A stretch of 64,000 nt of DNA from Carnobacterium gallinarum DSM 4847 (GCF_000744375.1 NZ_JQLU01000005.1:2713496-2777495); one strand, 5' to 3'; counted from the first letter of the stretch, positions 26,745 through 35,755 are shown. Notes: generated by a model from the sequence alone, not told the origin. A program made the numbers and translations.

Positions 26745-27010
26745 GTTCTAGTCATATAGTTATAGTTGTAGGGGGACGCTTATTTAATTTGGCTGCTCCT
26801 TTTTTGAATAAAATTAGAAAGGTACATAATGTACAATGATAAAATGAGGTTTCAGAATATCATGTGTAAGAGAAATTATAATAGCCCATCCAATTCAATT
26901 TTCAATAAAGGATATAGAGAAAAATAAAGAATATCAAAAGTGTAATGGAAAGATTAGATATAAATTGACAGAAATAGTATAGTGACTATTTATAGTGCTA
27001 GTGAATCATT
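26745..27010. other. non-coding gap between toxin fragments
   Basis: About 265 bases of AT-rich DNA with many stops in all frames. No ribosome site precedes the next cassette's ATG, and I see no promoter or repeat. Confidence 0.5.
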
Positions 27011-27286
27011 ATGGATGAATTCTTTGAAGGTGAATTTGGTTCTGAACTCAAAGGAAATGTATCGAAAAATGGGAAACGTGTTGATGGACAACAGGTATAT
27101 AAAGTTGATAATAAAAAATTGAAAGAACTAGGCTTGAAAAAAGGCGATCAATTATATTTGGATGGATTACACAAAGATCATTTGGAAGTATTTGATAGTA
27201 ATGGAAGCTTCAAAGAAGTTTTAAACTTAGATGGTACTGTAAATAGAGATAAGACAATTAAAGCCGCAGGAAGGATAATAAAATGA
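27011..27286 (+). CDS. orphan toxin C-terminal cassette 2 (colicin E3-like motif), intact frame
   Basis: 91 residues beginning at an ATG with in-frame stops upstream and no ribosome site, so it lacks the export domain and is probably silent. It reads like the end of an LXG toxin: FFEGEFGSELKG, KNGKRVDGQQVYKVDNK, then LKKGDQLYLDGLHKDHLEVFD and a GR-containing end. The D-x2-H...E-x-F pattern in YLDGLHKDHLEVF recalls the YEWDxxHGELEKY active-site strand of colicin E3-type rRNA nucleases, with one residue inserted. Domain call is inference. An immunity gene overlaps its stop (ATGA). Confidence 0.6.
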   Translation: MDEFFEGEFGSELKGNVSKNGKRVDGQQVYKVDNKKLKELGLKKGDQLYLDGLHKDHLEVFDSNGSFKEVLNLDGTVNRDKTIKAAGRIIK

Positions 27287-27606
27287 CAAAAATAAAATCA
27301 GAATTTTTAATACTTTTAAATTTTTTAGAAGTATTAAACAAGAAAGAGAATTCAGAATTAATTTTAGAAGAGAATATAAAAGATGTGCAAGAGTACTGGG
27401 AAGATTTTGATGAAGATATAGAAAAAGTAATTCATACTATCCACAAATTAACTATCGAAGGAGATAATAAGGAAAATTCATTAGACAGTTTGGTTCAATT
27501 ACGAATTTTATTAGTAGATGTAGAAAGATATTTTTCTGATACTAGACAATTGATAGATGAGATGAATAGAAAATTGTTGGAGAATTTAGAACAAGAAGAA
27601 GTCTAG
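27283..27606 (+). CDS. immunity protein partner of cassette 2
   Basis: 107 residues, acidic, mostly helical (IKSEFLILLNFLEVLNKKE, then ETRQLIDEMNRKLLEN-type end). Good ribosome site GGAAGGATAA. It overlaps the cassette 2 stop and has a frameshifted paralogue at 26190. Keeping the immunity gene translatable while the toxin half is silent would still protect against sister strains that carry this toxin. Role by position and paralogy. Confidence 0.66.
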   Translation: MTKIKSEFLILLNFLEVLNKKENSELILEENIKDVQEYWEDFDEDIEKVIHTIHKLTIEGDNKENSLDSLVQLRILLVDVERYFSDTRQLIDEMNRKLLENLEQEEV

Positions 27607-27614
27607 AATGAAAG

Positions 27615-27903
27615 TGGACAGATGTCAATAAAGTAGACACAAAAACAGATACAATTTAGGTAGAGCCAAAATAGATTTTTTCATTTTCATTTGGTGTCAT
27701 CATATTGTTTGCTGAATGTGGGCGTTTTGAATTGTAAAAACCCTCTATATATTCAAAAGAAGATTGTTCCACTTCTTGGATTTTTTTAAATGTTCTACGA
27801 TTAAGTTCTTCTTTTTTCATATATTTGAAAAAGGATTCGTTTACTGCATTATCCCAAGGATAGGCTGCTTTAGAAAATGAAGCTATTTTATTGAATTTTG
27901 ATT
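27615..27903 (-). mobile_element. IS3-family (IS150-like) remnant: right end and transposase C-terminus
   Basis: On the minus strand, from about 27903 to the stop at 27656-27658, the frame reads SFSKAAYPWDNAVNESFFKY, KKEELNRRTF, EYIEGFYNSKRPHS, then MMTPNE, the C-terminal part of an IS3-type OrfB integrase with the final catalytic Glu (NESFF). Beyond the stop, TGGACAGATGTCAAT at 27615 looks like the element's terminal inverted repeat. The 5' two thirds, the other DDE residues and the other end are missing, so it is dead. Confidence 0.85.
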
Positions 27904-27969
27904 GGAAACTTTAAAGATATACTGTTTTTCAACTCTCTGAAAGTCAGGCATAGTCAAATAACTTTAAAG

Positions 27970-28131
27970 GCTGAAAAACTCCTGTCTGAATTCTTTAATA
28001 ACGACTATAAAAAATAGTCACAAAATAAGTTTAGTAGGTCAGTATCATTATACACTACTTAATTAAAGAAAAGCGAGTGGTTAGAGTTCGTTGCATCTTA
28101 TGTTGAGATGGCATAAAATAGAGGAGAGAAA
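27970..28131. repeat. 162-bp direct repeat, right copy (peptidase promoter region)
   Basis: 160/162 identical to 22655-22816. Here it lies directly before the M20 peptidase gene. It carries TTGCAT (28091-28096), 17 bases, TAAAAT (28114-28119): a good plus-strand promoter for the peptidase. The corA-type minus-strand -10 is also copied here but faces the IS remnant. Confidence 0.97.
28091..28119 (+). promoter_or_regulatory. promoter of the M20 peptidase (inside the repeat)
   Basis: TTGCAT-N17-TAAAAT. The left repeat has the same promoter with TTGCAA. Confidence 0.65.
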
Positions 28132-28161
28132 AATAACTTTAAAGAAAGAAGTTGAGATTAA

Positions 28162-29283
28162 ATGAATGTTAATGAAGAGCGTTTGGTTGCTCGTTTTTTG
28201 GAAGTAGTTCAAATTGATTCCGAAACTAAAAATGAAGCGAATATTCAAGCTTATTTGAAGAAAGAATTTGCCGCGTTAGGTCTTCAAGTGAATGAGGATA
28301 ATACAATGGGTGAAACAGGTTTTGGTGCTAATAATTTAATCTGTACACTAACAGGTGATCCTGAAAGTGAGCCGTTTTTCTTCTCTTGTCATATGGATAC
28401 AGTCACACCAGGTGAAAATATTAAACCAGTGATTAAAGAGGGCGCTATTTATTCTGATGGTACTACTATCCTAGGGGCAGATGATAAAGCTGGAATTGCA
28501 ATTATGTTTGAAGTAATCCAAATTCTTAAGGAATTGGATACACCCCATGGAACGATTGAGTTTATTATTTCAGTAGGTGAAGAAAGTGGTTTAGTTGGTG
28601 CGAATGCGTTTGATGTGAAACAACTGTCTGCTGGATTTGGTTTTGTATTGGATACTGGTGGTCCTGTTGGAAGCATTACAGTTGGAAGTCCAACTCAGTA
28701 TCGAATCGAAGCGATAGTAAACGGAGTCACAGCACATGCAGGCGTTGCACCAGAAAAAGGTGTCTCAGCAGCTCAAATAGCAGCAAATGCGATTCATCAT
28801 ATGAAATTAGGTCGTATTGATAGTGAAACAACAGCGAATATTGGATTTATTAGTGGTGGAACAGCAACAAATATTGTGATGGACCGATTAGAGATTATTG
28901 CCGAAGCGCGTTCAATTAATGCCGAAGCTTGTGAAAATCAAGTTCAACACATGGTAGATACTTTTGAAAAAGCCGCTAAAGAATTAGGTGGAACAGCTAC
29001 GGTTATTACTGAGAAAAAATATAGTGGCTACCGTTTTGATTCAACAACTCCAATTGTTCAATTAGCTGCCAAAGCGATTCAAGAACTTGGTTTAGAACCG
29101 AATTATCAGATTAGTGGCGGCGGTAGTGATGCCAATGTATTTAATGGAAAAGGCAAGCCTACAACTAATTTAGCAATTGGTTATGAAAAAATTCACACAG
29201 TCAATGAATTTTTACCAATTTCAGAGTTTCTAAAAGCAGCAGAGATGGCCTATCAAATCGTAAATATAATTTATGCAAATTAA
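28162..29283 (+). CDS. M20 family metallopeptidase (PepT-like, YqjE type)
   Basis: 373 residues. Metal ligands and catalytic residues of M20 enzymes are visible: His77 and Asp79 in CHMDT, Asp107 in GADDKAG, Glu140-Glu141 in SVGEESG, then a lid domain (about 185-290) and GGGSDANVF near the end with the last ligand region. Processes small peptides in the cytosol, tripeptidase-like by family. ATG with AAAGAAGTTGAG upstream. Adjacent to gnd, as yqjE lies near gndA in Bacillus. Confidence 0.92.
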   Translation: MNVNEERLVARFLEVVQIDSETKNEANIQAYLKKEFAALGLQVNEDNTMGETGFGANNLICTLTGDPESEPFFFSCHMDTVTPGENIKPVIKEGAIYSDGTTILGADDKAGIAIMFEVIQILKELDTPHGTIEFIISVGEESGLVGANAFDVKQLSAGFGFVLDTGGPVGSITVGSPTQYRIEAIVNGVTAHAGVAPEKGVSAAQIAANAIHHMKLGRIDSETTANIGFISGGTATNIVMDRLEIIAEARSINAEACENQVQHMVDTFEKAAKELGGTATVITEKKYSGYRFDSTTPIVQLAAKAIQELGLEPNYQISGGGSDANVFNGKGKPTTNLAIGYEKIHTVNEFLPISEFLKAAEMAYQIVNIIYAN

Positions 29284-29394
29284 TTTTGGTAAAAAAGAAT
29301 TCTATTCTTTTCATTTGCCGAAATATTTGGTACGATTAGAGGAGCATGAAAGTATTGCGAAATTCGCAAAGGATTTGAAGGGAGAGAATATTGA

Positions 29395-30822
29395 ATGAGT
29401 AAACAAGAGATTGGCGTTATCGGCATGGCCGTAATGGGGAAAAATTTAGCACTAAACATTGAGAGCCGAGGCTATACAGTTTCAATATTTAACCGTACGG
29501 GTTCAAAAACTGAGGAAGTTATTGCAGAGCATCCTGATAAAAAATTAGTTCCAACTTATACAATTGAAGATTTTGTTGCATCTTTGGAAAAACCACGTCG
29601 TATTTTAATCATGGTAAAAGCAGGTGCTCCAACAGATATGACGATTCAAACATTATTGCCTCATTTAGATAAAGGGGATATTTTAATTGATGGTGGGAAT
29701 ACATTCTTTAAAGATACGATTCGCCGCAGTCAAGAATTAGACCAATCAGGTATTAATTTCATTGGTACAGGTGTTTCTGGTGGTGAAGAGGGTGCCTTGA
29801 AAGGTCCTGCAATCATGCCTGGTGGACAAAAAGAAGCTTATGAATTAGTTGCTCCAATTTTAGAAAAAATTGCTGCAGTTGCTAAAGAAGATGGCGAACC
29901 GTGTATTACGTACATTGGTGAAAATGGAGCGGGTCACTATGTGAAGATGGTGCATAATGGGATTGAATATGGCGATATGCAATTAATTGCTGAATCTTAT
30001 GCATTACTTCGTGAAGTTGTAGGGCTTTCTGTTGAGGAAGCAGCTGAAGTTTTTGCTGAGTGGAATTTAGGTGAATTAGATAGCTATTTAATGGAAATTA
30101 CTTCTGATATTCTAACACGTAAAGATCCTGAAACTGGGAAACCAATTGTTGATGTGATTTTAGATCGTGCGGGTAATAAAGGAACAGGTAAGTGGACTTC
30201 TCAAAGCGCATTAGACTTAGGTGTGCCACTTCCATTAATTACAGAGTCTGTTTTTGCTCGTTATATTTCAGCAATGAAAGATGAACGTGTAGCAGCTAGT
30301 AAGGTTTTACCAAAACCAGCTAGCTTTAAATTAGATCAAGATAAAAAAGAATTTATTGAAAAAATTCGTCAGGCTTTATATTTTAGTAAAATCATGAGCT
30401 ATGCTCAAGGATTTGCTCAAATGCGTATTGCTAGTGAAGAATATAGCTGGAATTTACAATACGGCGAGATTGCTAAAATCTTCCGTGCAGGTTGTATTAT
30501 CCGGGCACGTTTCTTACAAAAAATTACAGATGCTTATGTTCGTGAACCAGAATTGAAAAATCTATTATTAGATGAGTACTTCATTGATATTACCAAAAAT
30601 TATCAAGATGCTGTTCGTGATGTTGTTGGTATTGCCGTTAAATCAGGTGTACCAATTCCGACATTCTCATCTGCAATTGCGTATTATGATTCTTATCGTT
30701 CAGAAACATTGCCAGCGAACCTAATCCAAGCGCAACGCGATTACTTTGGTGCTCACACTTATGAACGTACAGATAAAGAAGGTATTTTCCACTATGACTG
30801 GTACGGTCAAGAAAATAAATAA
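29395..30822 (+). CDS. gnd: 6-phosphogluconate dehydrogenase (decarboxylating, NADP+)
   Basis: 475 residues. Oxidative pentose phosphate pathway: 6-phosphogluconate to ribulose 5-phosphate with NADPH and CO2. N-terminal Rossmann motif [12 protein letters not shown] (10-21), substrate signatures [19 protein letters not shown], and [17 protein letters not shown] with the catalytic Lys and His, then the large helical domain with a C-terminal tail ending in a YGQENK. Ribosome site AAGGGAGAG. Followed by a terminator. Confidence 0.97.
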   Translation: MSKQEIGVIGMAVMGKNLALNIESRGYTVSIFNRTGSKTEEVIAEHPDKKLVPTYTIEDFVASLEKPRRILIMVKAGAPTDMTIQTLLPHLDKGDILIDGGNTFFKDTIRRSQELDQSGINFIGTGVSGGEEGALKGPAIMPGGQKEAYELVAPILEKIAAVAKEDGEPCITYIGENGAGHYVKMVHNGIEYGDMQLIAESYALLREVVGLSVEEAAEVFAEWNLGELDSYLMEITSDILTRKDPETGKPIVDVILDRAGNKGTGKWTSQSALDLGVPLPLITESVFARYISAMKDERVAASKVLPKPASFKLDQDKKEFIEKIRQALYFSKIMSYAQGFAQMRIASEEYSWNLQYGEIAKIFRAGCIIRARFLQKITDAYVREPELKNLLLDEYFIDITKNYQDAVRDVVGIAVKSGVPIPTFSSAIAYYDSYRSETLPANLIQAQRDYFGAHTYERTDKEGIFHYDWYGQENK

Positions 30823-30836
30823 ATTTTAAACGAAGC

Positions 30837-30876
30837 ATAAGAAAGTAGCCCTCCTAGTGGTTGCTTTCTTATTTTT
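30837..30876 (+). terminator. terminator after gnd
   Basis: ATAAGAAAG.AGCC / GGTTGCTTTCTTAT stem, then TTTTT. Confidence 0.82.
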
Positions 30877-30995
30877 ATAATGATGAATTCAGTTTGCAAT
30901 TTATTTGATAAGAAGATTAGTTAAAGTATGGTAGGGGTCATTTATTCATTAAGTGACTTTGTTTAGTAAATAAGAGTGAGGACTAGACTGAATTT

Positions 30996-31039
30996 AAAAG
31001 AACGAAAAATCGCTTTTTAAGGCGATTTTTCGTTCTTTT
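30996..31039. terminator. bidirectional terminator overlapping the stop of the 118-aa gene
   Basis: Eighteen-base arms AAAAGAACGAAAAATCGC / GCGATTTTTCGTTCTTTT around TTTTTAAG. The minus-strand stop codon lies in the loop, so the end of the 118-aa gene is one arm of its own terminator. Confidence 0.85.
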
Positions 31040-31373
31040 GTTGTTGTGTTCCTTTTTCATTTCTCACAATCTCTAGTACAGAAAGTAGCTTAATAATCGG
31101 TATTAGCCCAGCATTGCTAATTGATTGAGCAATTTTTTGATTCATCTGTTCCTGTTGAATTGTTGTTTTTTTATCTTTACTTTCTTGTGTATGCTCTTGA
31201 ATTGTAGCTAAGTATTTTTTTCGCTGTAATTCACTTTGTTTTGCAGATTGCTCTTTTGAATGAGTATCTTTCATGGGAGAAAGCGTATTGTTTTTTTCTT
31301 TTTTTCTAATTGTAAGAATAAGCACAACAATTGATAGCCCACATAAAATAATCGTGAATAGGATTGAATTCAT
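31017..31373 (-). CDS. single-helix hypothetical membrane protein
   Basis: 118 residues: N-terminal helix (5-22, LFTIILCGLSIVVLILTI), then a charged, Lys/Gln/Glu-rich region (about 25-80) and a short hydrophobic patch AGLIPIIKLLSVLEIV (about 88-103). Minus-strand ribosome site AAGGGAAATT. The last codons form half of a terminator hairpin, which explains the charged EKGTQQQKNEKSP tail. I recognise no family. Confidence 0.65.
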   Translation of the reverse strand: MNSILFTIILCGLSIVVLILTIRKKEKNNTLSPMKDTHSKEQSAKQSELQRKKYLATIQEHTQESKDKKTTIQQEQMNQKIAQSISNAGLIPIIKLLSVLEIVRNEKGTQQQKNEKSP

Positions 31374-31792
31374 AAAAATTTCCCTTCTACTTAATTAAGA
31401 ATGAGTTTATTTCTATAAATAGTATAACACGTATTAGTTAATAAAAAAATTCTAATTCATTTATCAGCTTTTTCAAAAAATAGCCAAAAAATGGAGAGAG
31501 AATTAGACTAGCTTATTTAGTCAAGAATGTATACTATATAAAAGAACTTTATTATCTAATTTTGAGGTTAGTTGTTTTTTTATTTTTATGCTTAAATTAA
31601 ATTCATGCATGGTTTAATTTAAATGAAATCATCAATTATAGGTAAATAACGTTTCTTTTTTATTGGTTTATGGTAAAATGAAATTGATATTTCAATGAGA
31701 AAATCATTGTAGTCGAGTGATAAACGTGTTATTGTACTAAAGGCGTACATTTTAGAGTAAAAACACTGAATGTAAAGGAAAAGGTGATTTGA
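31374..31792. other. 419-bp divergent control region upstream of the two-component system
   Basis: Contains a minus-strand leader, the inverted repeat AAATTAAA...TTTAATTT around TTCATGCATGG (about 31586-31612), and two plus-strand candidates: an extended -10 TGG-TAAAAT near 31670-31678 and TTGTAG-17-TATTGT nearer the gene. Leader sizes would be about 115 and 60 bases. Confidence 0.45.
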
Positions 31793-32479
31793 ATGAATAG
31801 AATTTTAATTATTGAAGATGAGAAAAATTTGGCACGTTTTGTAGAATTAGAGCTAAAGCATGAAGGCTATGAGACAGAAGTCCAAAACAATGGTAGAAAA
31901 GGTTTAGAAACAGCACTTGAATCGGATTGGGATGCTATTTTACTAGATTTAATGTTACCAGAATTAAATGGAATTGAAGTTTGCCGTCGTATCCGTCAAA
32001 CAAAAAATACACCAATTATCATGATGACAGCCCGTGATTCAGTTATTGACCGTGTTTCTGGATTGGATCATGGAGCAGATGATTATATTGTGAAACCATT
32101 CGCTATTGAAGAATTACTAGCACGTTTACGCGCATTATTACGTCGTATTGATATTGAGGGTGAACAAAATATTACGAAACAAACAACCGTAACGTATCGT
32201 GATTTAACGATTGAAAAAGAAAATCGTGTTGTTCGTCGTGGTGATAAAGTGATTGAATTAACAAAACGTGAGTATGAACTGTTATTAGCATTGATGGAGA
32301 ATATTAACGTTGTTTTAGCACGTGATGTTTTATTAAATAAAGTTTGGGGTTATGAAACTGAAGTTGAAACGAATGTTGTTGACGTGTATATTCGTTATTT
32401 ACGTAATAAAATTGATGTTCCAGAAGAAGAAAGTTACATTCAAACTGTTCGTGGAACGGGTTATGTGATGCGTTCGTGA
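31793..32479 (+). CDS. OmpR-family response regulator (ArlR/LisR/CsrR-like)
   Basis: 228 residues. Receiver domain with acidic pair Glu8/Asp9, phospho-acceptor Asp52 ([11 protein letters not shown]), Thr79 and Lys101 (DDYIVKPF), then a winged-helix DNA-binding domain ending [11 protein letters not shown]. The receiver N-terminus ([16 protein letters not shown]) is very close to ArlR of Staphylococcus and LisR of Listeria, which control cell envelope, virulence and stress traits. The stop is followed at once by the kinase ATG (TGATG). Confidence 0.95.
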   Translation: MNRILIIEDEKNLARFVELELKHEGYETEVQNNGRKGLETALESDWDAILLDLMLPELNGIEVCRRIRQTKNTPIIMMTARDSVIDRVSGLDHGADDYIVKPFAIEELLARLRALLRRIDIEGEQNITKQTTVTYRDLTIEKENRVVRRGDKVIELTKREYELLLALMENINVVLARDVLLNKVWGYETEVETNVVDVYIRYLRNKIDVPEEESYIQTVRGTGYVMRS

Positions 32480-33990
32480 TGAAACCAGCCATTGAAGACA
32501 AAAAAAGAAAGTTATGGAACTTTCCGATGTCATTAAAATGGAAGTGGACATTTGGTGCAAGTATGGCCATCTTTTTCACGTATACTTTCTTTTCGGTTGC
32601 AATTTATCTTGGCTTTAATCAGATGATGATTAGTCAAGAAAATAGCAATGTTAATGATATTATGTCTGGAGTAGCTAGTAAATTACAAGTAAGTGGTAGT
32701 AATTTAACCAAGGAAGTTGTTAAGGAATCTTTAACGCCTAAATATTATGAGATTGATGTTGATGCAGATAGCCGGTTTTTAATGACAGATACTACAGATG
32801 CAACAGCAGATGCTCTTTTTTCAAAAATTAATGAAGTCGGTGTGATTGTTGCAGTTTTTGATCCAGAGGGTAAAAAAATTTATGAATCTAGGCCTAGTCA
32901 TACTAACCTCGATAAACATGCAACTCCTTTGATTGAGGAGCTGTTTATAGATGGAAAAAGAGGAGTCATTGGAACGACACCTGTGATGTCAGCTAAGAAT
33001 CAAAGTATTGTTGGATATGTTCAAGTGATCAATGAATTGGATCGTTATCATGGTATGATTAATACAGTGTTGCTTACAATGCTCTTGATGGGGGTTCTGG
33101 CTCTTGTTGTGAGTGGCGTATTAGGCTACTTATTGGCAGTAAACTTTCTTAGACCAATCAAACAAATGACTCAAACTATGAATGATGTTCGTAAAGACTC
33201 TCAATCTGCTTCCCGAATGATTGTTCCAGCAGGAAATGATGAGCTAAGTCATTTAACGGAATTGTTTAATGATATGTTAGATAAAATGCAGAAATACATT
33301 GAACAACAGAAACAATTTGTTGAAGATGTTTCTCATGAATTAAGAACGCCAGTAGCCATTATGGAAGGGCATCTTAAGCTATTAGATCGTTGGGGGAAAG
33401 AAGATCCTGAGATTTTGGATGAGTCGTTACTTGCCTCTTTACAAGAAATTGAGCGAATGAAAAGTTTAGTACAAGAAATGTTGGATTTATCTCGTGCGGA
33501 GCAAGTGGAGATTCACTATAAGCATGAAATAACCGATGTCAAAAATATTATCCACCAAGTATTTAATAATTTTTCAATGATTCATCCGGACTTTACCTTT
33601 AACTTAGATGATGATTTAACTGGGAATGTAAAAGTTCAGATTTATCGCAATCATTTTGAGCAAATTTTAATTATTTTGCTAGATAATGCGGTGAAGTATT
33701 CAACGGAACGGAAGGAAATTCATATTTCTGTTGCAGAGGATATATATGATATTCAAATTGCTATTCAAGATTTTGGAGAAGGTATTGCTCCAGAAGATAT
33801 CCAAAAGATATTTAATCGTTTTTATCGAATTGATAAAGCTCGTAGTCGTGAAAAAGGTGGAAATGGTCTAGGATTAGCAATTGCTAAAGAGTTACTTGAT
33901 GGCTATCAAGGCGAAATTACCGTTGAAAGCGTCTTAAACGGTGGAACTATTTTTAGAATTAGATTGCCAATTTATCATGAAGACAAATAA
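32479..33990 (+). CDS. sensor histidine kinase (ArlS/LisK/CsrS-like)
   Basis: 503 residues. Membrane helices at about 25-48 and 195-222 enclose an extracellular sensor (about 50-192). A HAMP domain (about 222-275) follows, then the H-box DVSHELRTP with phospho-His286, N-box LLDNAVKYS, G1 DFGEGI and G2 GGNGLGLAIAKE. ATG 32479 overlaps the regulator stop; a GTG one codon earlier is possible. Same operon as the regulator; the pair ends in a strong terminator. Confidence 0.95.
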   Translation: MKPAIEDKKRKLWNFPMSLKWKWTFGASMAIFFTYTFFSVAIYLGFNQMMISQENSNVNDIMSGVASKLQVSGSNLTKEVVKESLTPKYYEIDVDADSRFLMTDTTDATADALFSKINEVGVIVAVFDPEGKKIYESRPSHTNLDKHATPLIEELFIDGKRGVIGTTPVMSAKNQSIVGYVQVINELDRYHGMINTVLLTMLLMGVLALVVSGVLGYLLAVNFLRPIKQMTQTMNDVRKDSQSASRMIVPAGNDELSHLTELFNDMLDKMQKYIEQQKQFVEDVSHELRTPVAIMEGHLKLLDRWGKEDPEILDESLLASLQEIERMKSLVQEMLDLSRAEQVEIHYKHEITDVKNIIHQVFNNFSMIHPDFTFNLDDDLTGNVKVQIYRNHFEQILIILLDNAVKYSTERKEIHISVAEDIYDIQIAIQDFGEGIAPEDIQKIFNRFYRIDKARSREKGGNGLGLAIAKELLDGYQGEITVESVLNGGTIFRIRLPIYHEDK

Positions 33991-34025
33991 AAAGCATTGA
34001 AAACCATTTGGTTTTCAATGCTTTT
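33990..34025. terminator. bidirectional terminator between kinase gene and yidC
   Basis: Stem AAAAGCATTGAAAACC / GGTTTTCAATGCTTTT with a short loop and T tails both ways. Confidence 0.9.
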
Positions 34026-34028
34026 GTT

Positions 34029-34952
34029 TTATTTACGCTGTTGTTTGCCTTCATTACGTTTTTTCTTATTATTTGGTGTGTTCTTTTTAGAAGTAGGACT
34101 AACAACTTCTGCTTGTTTAATTGGTTTAGAAACGGATACATTGCCTGGTTGAACAGGACGATTTTTTAATTCTTCGGCAATTGCTGCTTTGATTTTAGGT
34201 TTATGGTATAAGTTTGTAATTAATGTTTGGAAGCAGGCAAAGACTCCACCGACTAACCAATATAAACCTAATCCAGCAGGAGATGACCATGTGAAGACTA
34301 AAATCATGACTGGATTCATAAAGAGCATTGTACGCATTTGTTTTTTCTGTTCAGGTGAAAGACCAATCATTGAGATGAAGGCTTGAGCAACATACACTAA
34401 TCCGGCTGCGATAGCTAAGTATGCGTTGCGGTCACCTAAGTTTATTCCTAGGAAATAACTATCAGCAATTTGTGGTGATAAACGAATTGCCTGATACATT
34501 GCTGTAAAGACAGGCATTTGAATTAAGATTGGTAAACAACCGATCCCACCAGTCATGCTTACGTTATTTCGTTTATAGACATCCATCATTTCTTGTTGAG
34601 CAGCTGCTTTTTCTTCAGGATTTGTTGCAGCTTTTTGTTTTTGTTGAACAACATCTAATTCTGGCTTAATAAAAGCCATCTTTTCTTGTTGAACCATTGA
34701 TTTTTTTGACTGACTTAAGTTTAATGGCAGAATGATGACACGCACGATTAAGGTAATAAAGATAATCGCTAAGCCATAGTTTCCACCGAATAAATCAGCT
34801 AACCAAATGATCGCATTTCCAGTAGGAACAACTAGATATTCATAGATAAATCCTGTTGGATTCCCTTTAGAATCGGTTTTCATACACCCAGAAAGAAAAA
34901 GAACTAAGCTTAGAACACCACTAGTCAAGAAAAGTTTTTTTAATTTATTCAT
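34029..34952 (-). CDS. yidC: YidC/OxaA membrane protein insertase (lipoprotein type, YidC2)
   Basis: 307 residues. Signal peptide with lipobox FLSGC (Cys23), then five membrane helices: insertase core with the hydrophilic groove Arg (LIVRVIILP near 67) and a basic C-terminal tail (KKNTPNNKKKRNEGKQQRK) that can contact the ribosome. Inserts membrane proteins alone or with SecYEG. A second YidC copy usually lies next to rnpA elsewhere. acyP lies 65 bases upstream on the same strand, a conserved pairing. Confidence 0.93.
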   Translation of the reverse strand: MNKLKKLFLTSGVLSLVLFLSGCMKTDSKGNPTGFIYEYLVVPTGNAIIWLADLFGGNYGLAIIFITLIVRVIILPLNLSQSKKSMVQQEKMAFIKPELDVVQQKQKAATNPEEKAAAQQEMMDVYKRNNVSMTGGIGCLPILIQMPVFTAMYQAIRLSPQIADSYFLGINLGDRNAYLAIAAGLVYVAQAFISMIGLSPEQKKQMRTMLFMNPVMILVFTWSSPAGLGLYWLVGGVFACFQTLITNLYHKPKIKAAIAEELKNRPVQPGNVSVSKPIKQAEVVSPTSKKNTPNNKKKRNEGKQQRK

Positions 34953-35017
34953 AGTTCACAACCTTTATTTATTTTAGTAGGTAACATTCCTAACTATACT
35001 GTAATTGTGAGAAAATT

Positions 35018-35293
35018 TCAATTGGTTACTGAAAATTTGTTACGAATTTCAATAGTTGAATCTTCTTCGATGCTGAGTTGGTCAACTCGTCCACTTGGGG
35101 TAGGTGAATTCCGGATTTTTTTAATAAACTCATCTATTTGTTCCAATGTTCCATTTGCCTCTATATAAACAGAACCATCATCTTGATTGTAGACTATGCC
35201 TCCGACACCAATTTGATCCGCTACCATTTTAGTCATATATCGAAAACCAACACCTTGAACTCGGCCAATAACAAGCATTTTTACTTGTTTCAT
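35018..35293 (-). CDS. acyP: acylphosphatase
   Basis: 91 residues. Hydrolyses acyl phosphates. The signature GRVQGVGFRYM (10-20) holds the catalytic Arg18, and the second motif GIVYNQDDGSV holds Asn36. The start is backed by AGGAGGAAGGAG on the minus strand. Probably transcribed with yidC. Confidence 0.95.
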   Translation of the reverse strand: MKQVKMLVIGRVQGVGFRYMTKMVADQIGVGGIVYNQDDGSVYIEANGTLEQIDEFIKKIRNSPTPSGRVDQLSIEEDSTIEIRNKFSVTN

Positions 35294-35396
35294 ATCTCCT
35301 TCCTCCTATCTTATTTTTATTTCTATTTTACCGATGATTCGTGGCTTCGTCAATTGTCTGAACTCAATCCAGAGGTAAGCAGAATAAAGATAGCTA

Positions 35397-35405
35397 TGTT
35401 ATACT
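35397..35405 (+). promoter_or_regulatory. extended -10 promoter of the DUF1033-topB pair
   Basis: TGT-TATACT 24 bases before the ATG at 35429; no clear -35. Confidence 0.45.
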
Positions 35406-35428
35406 AAACTAGGATGGAGGCGAGTCAA

Positions 35429-35743
35429 ATGTATCAAGTGATTGCATTATATGGGGAATACGAACCTTGGTGGTTTTTTGAAGATTGGAAAGAAGAAATC
35501 ATTTCTTTTGAAGAATTTGATTCATTTCCAGCAGCACTTCAAAATTATCAAGAAAAATACAACCAACTTCAATTAAAATTTGTCAACCATGTTACAAAAA
35601 AACACTATTTAACGGCTTTTTGGAATGAAGAAGAAAAGCGTTATTGCGAAGATTGTGAAGATGATTTACAATTATTTCATAGTGTGATGCTTTTAAAAGA
35701 GGAACAACCGATTGAAGCGATTCATCAGGTAAGTTCAATTTAG
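35429..35743 (+). CDS. DUF1033 family protein
   Basis: 104 residues, acidic. Characteristic start MYQVIALYGEYEPWWFFEDW, which is the DUF1033 opening. Near the end a cysteine pair YCEDCEDD may bind metal. The ATG at 35429 was chosen because GGAGG lies at the right distance; an ATG at 35414 overlaps that ribosome site. Function unknown. In operon with topB (12-base gap). Confidence 0.9.
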   Translation: MYQVIALYGEYEPWWFFEDWKEEIISFEEFDSFPAALQNYQEKYNQLQLKFVNHVTKKHYLTAFWNEEEKRYCEDCEDDLQLFHSVMLLKEEQPIEAIHQVSSI

Positions 35744-35755
35744 AGAGGAAAATAA

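Noticed and set aside
29284-29394. Hairpins AAAAGAAT-TCT-ATTCTTTT and TTGCGAA-TTCGCAA between the peptidase and gnd
   Set aside because: Short, no T tract after either; may be chance in AT-rich DNA.
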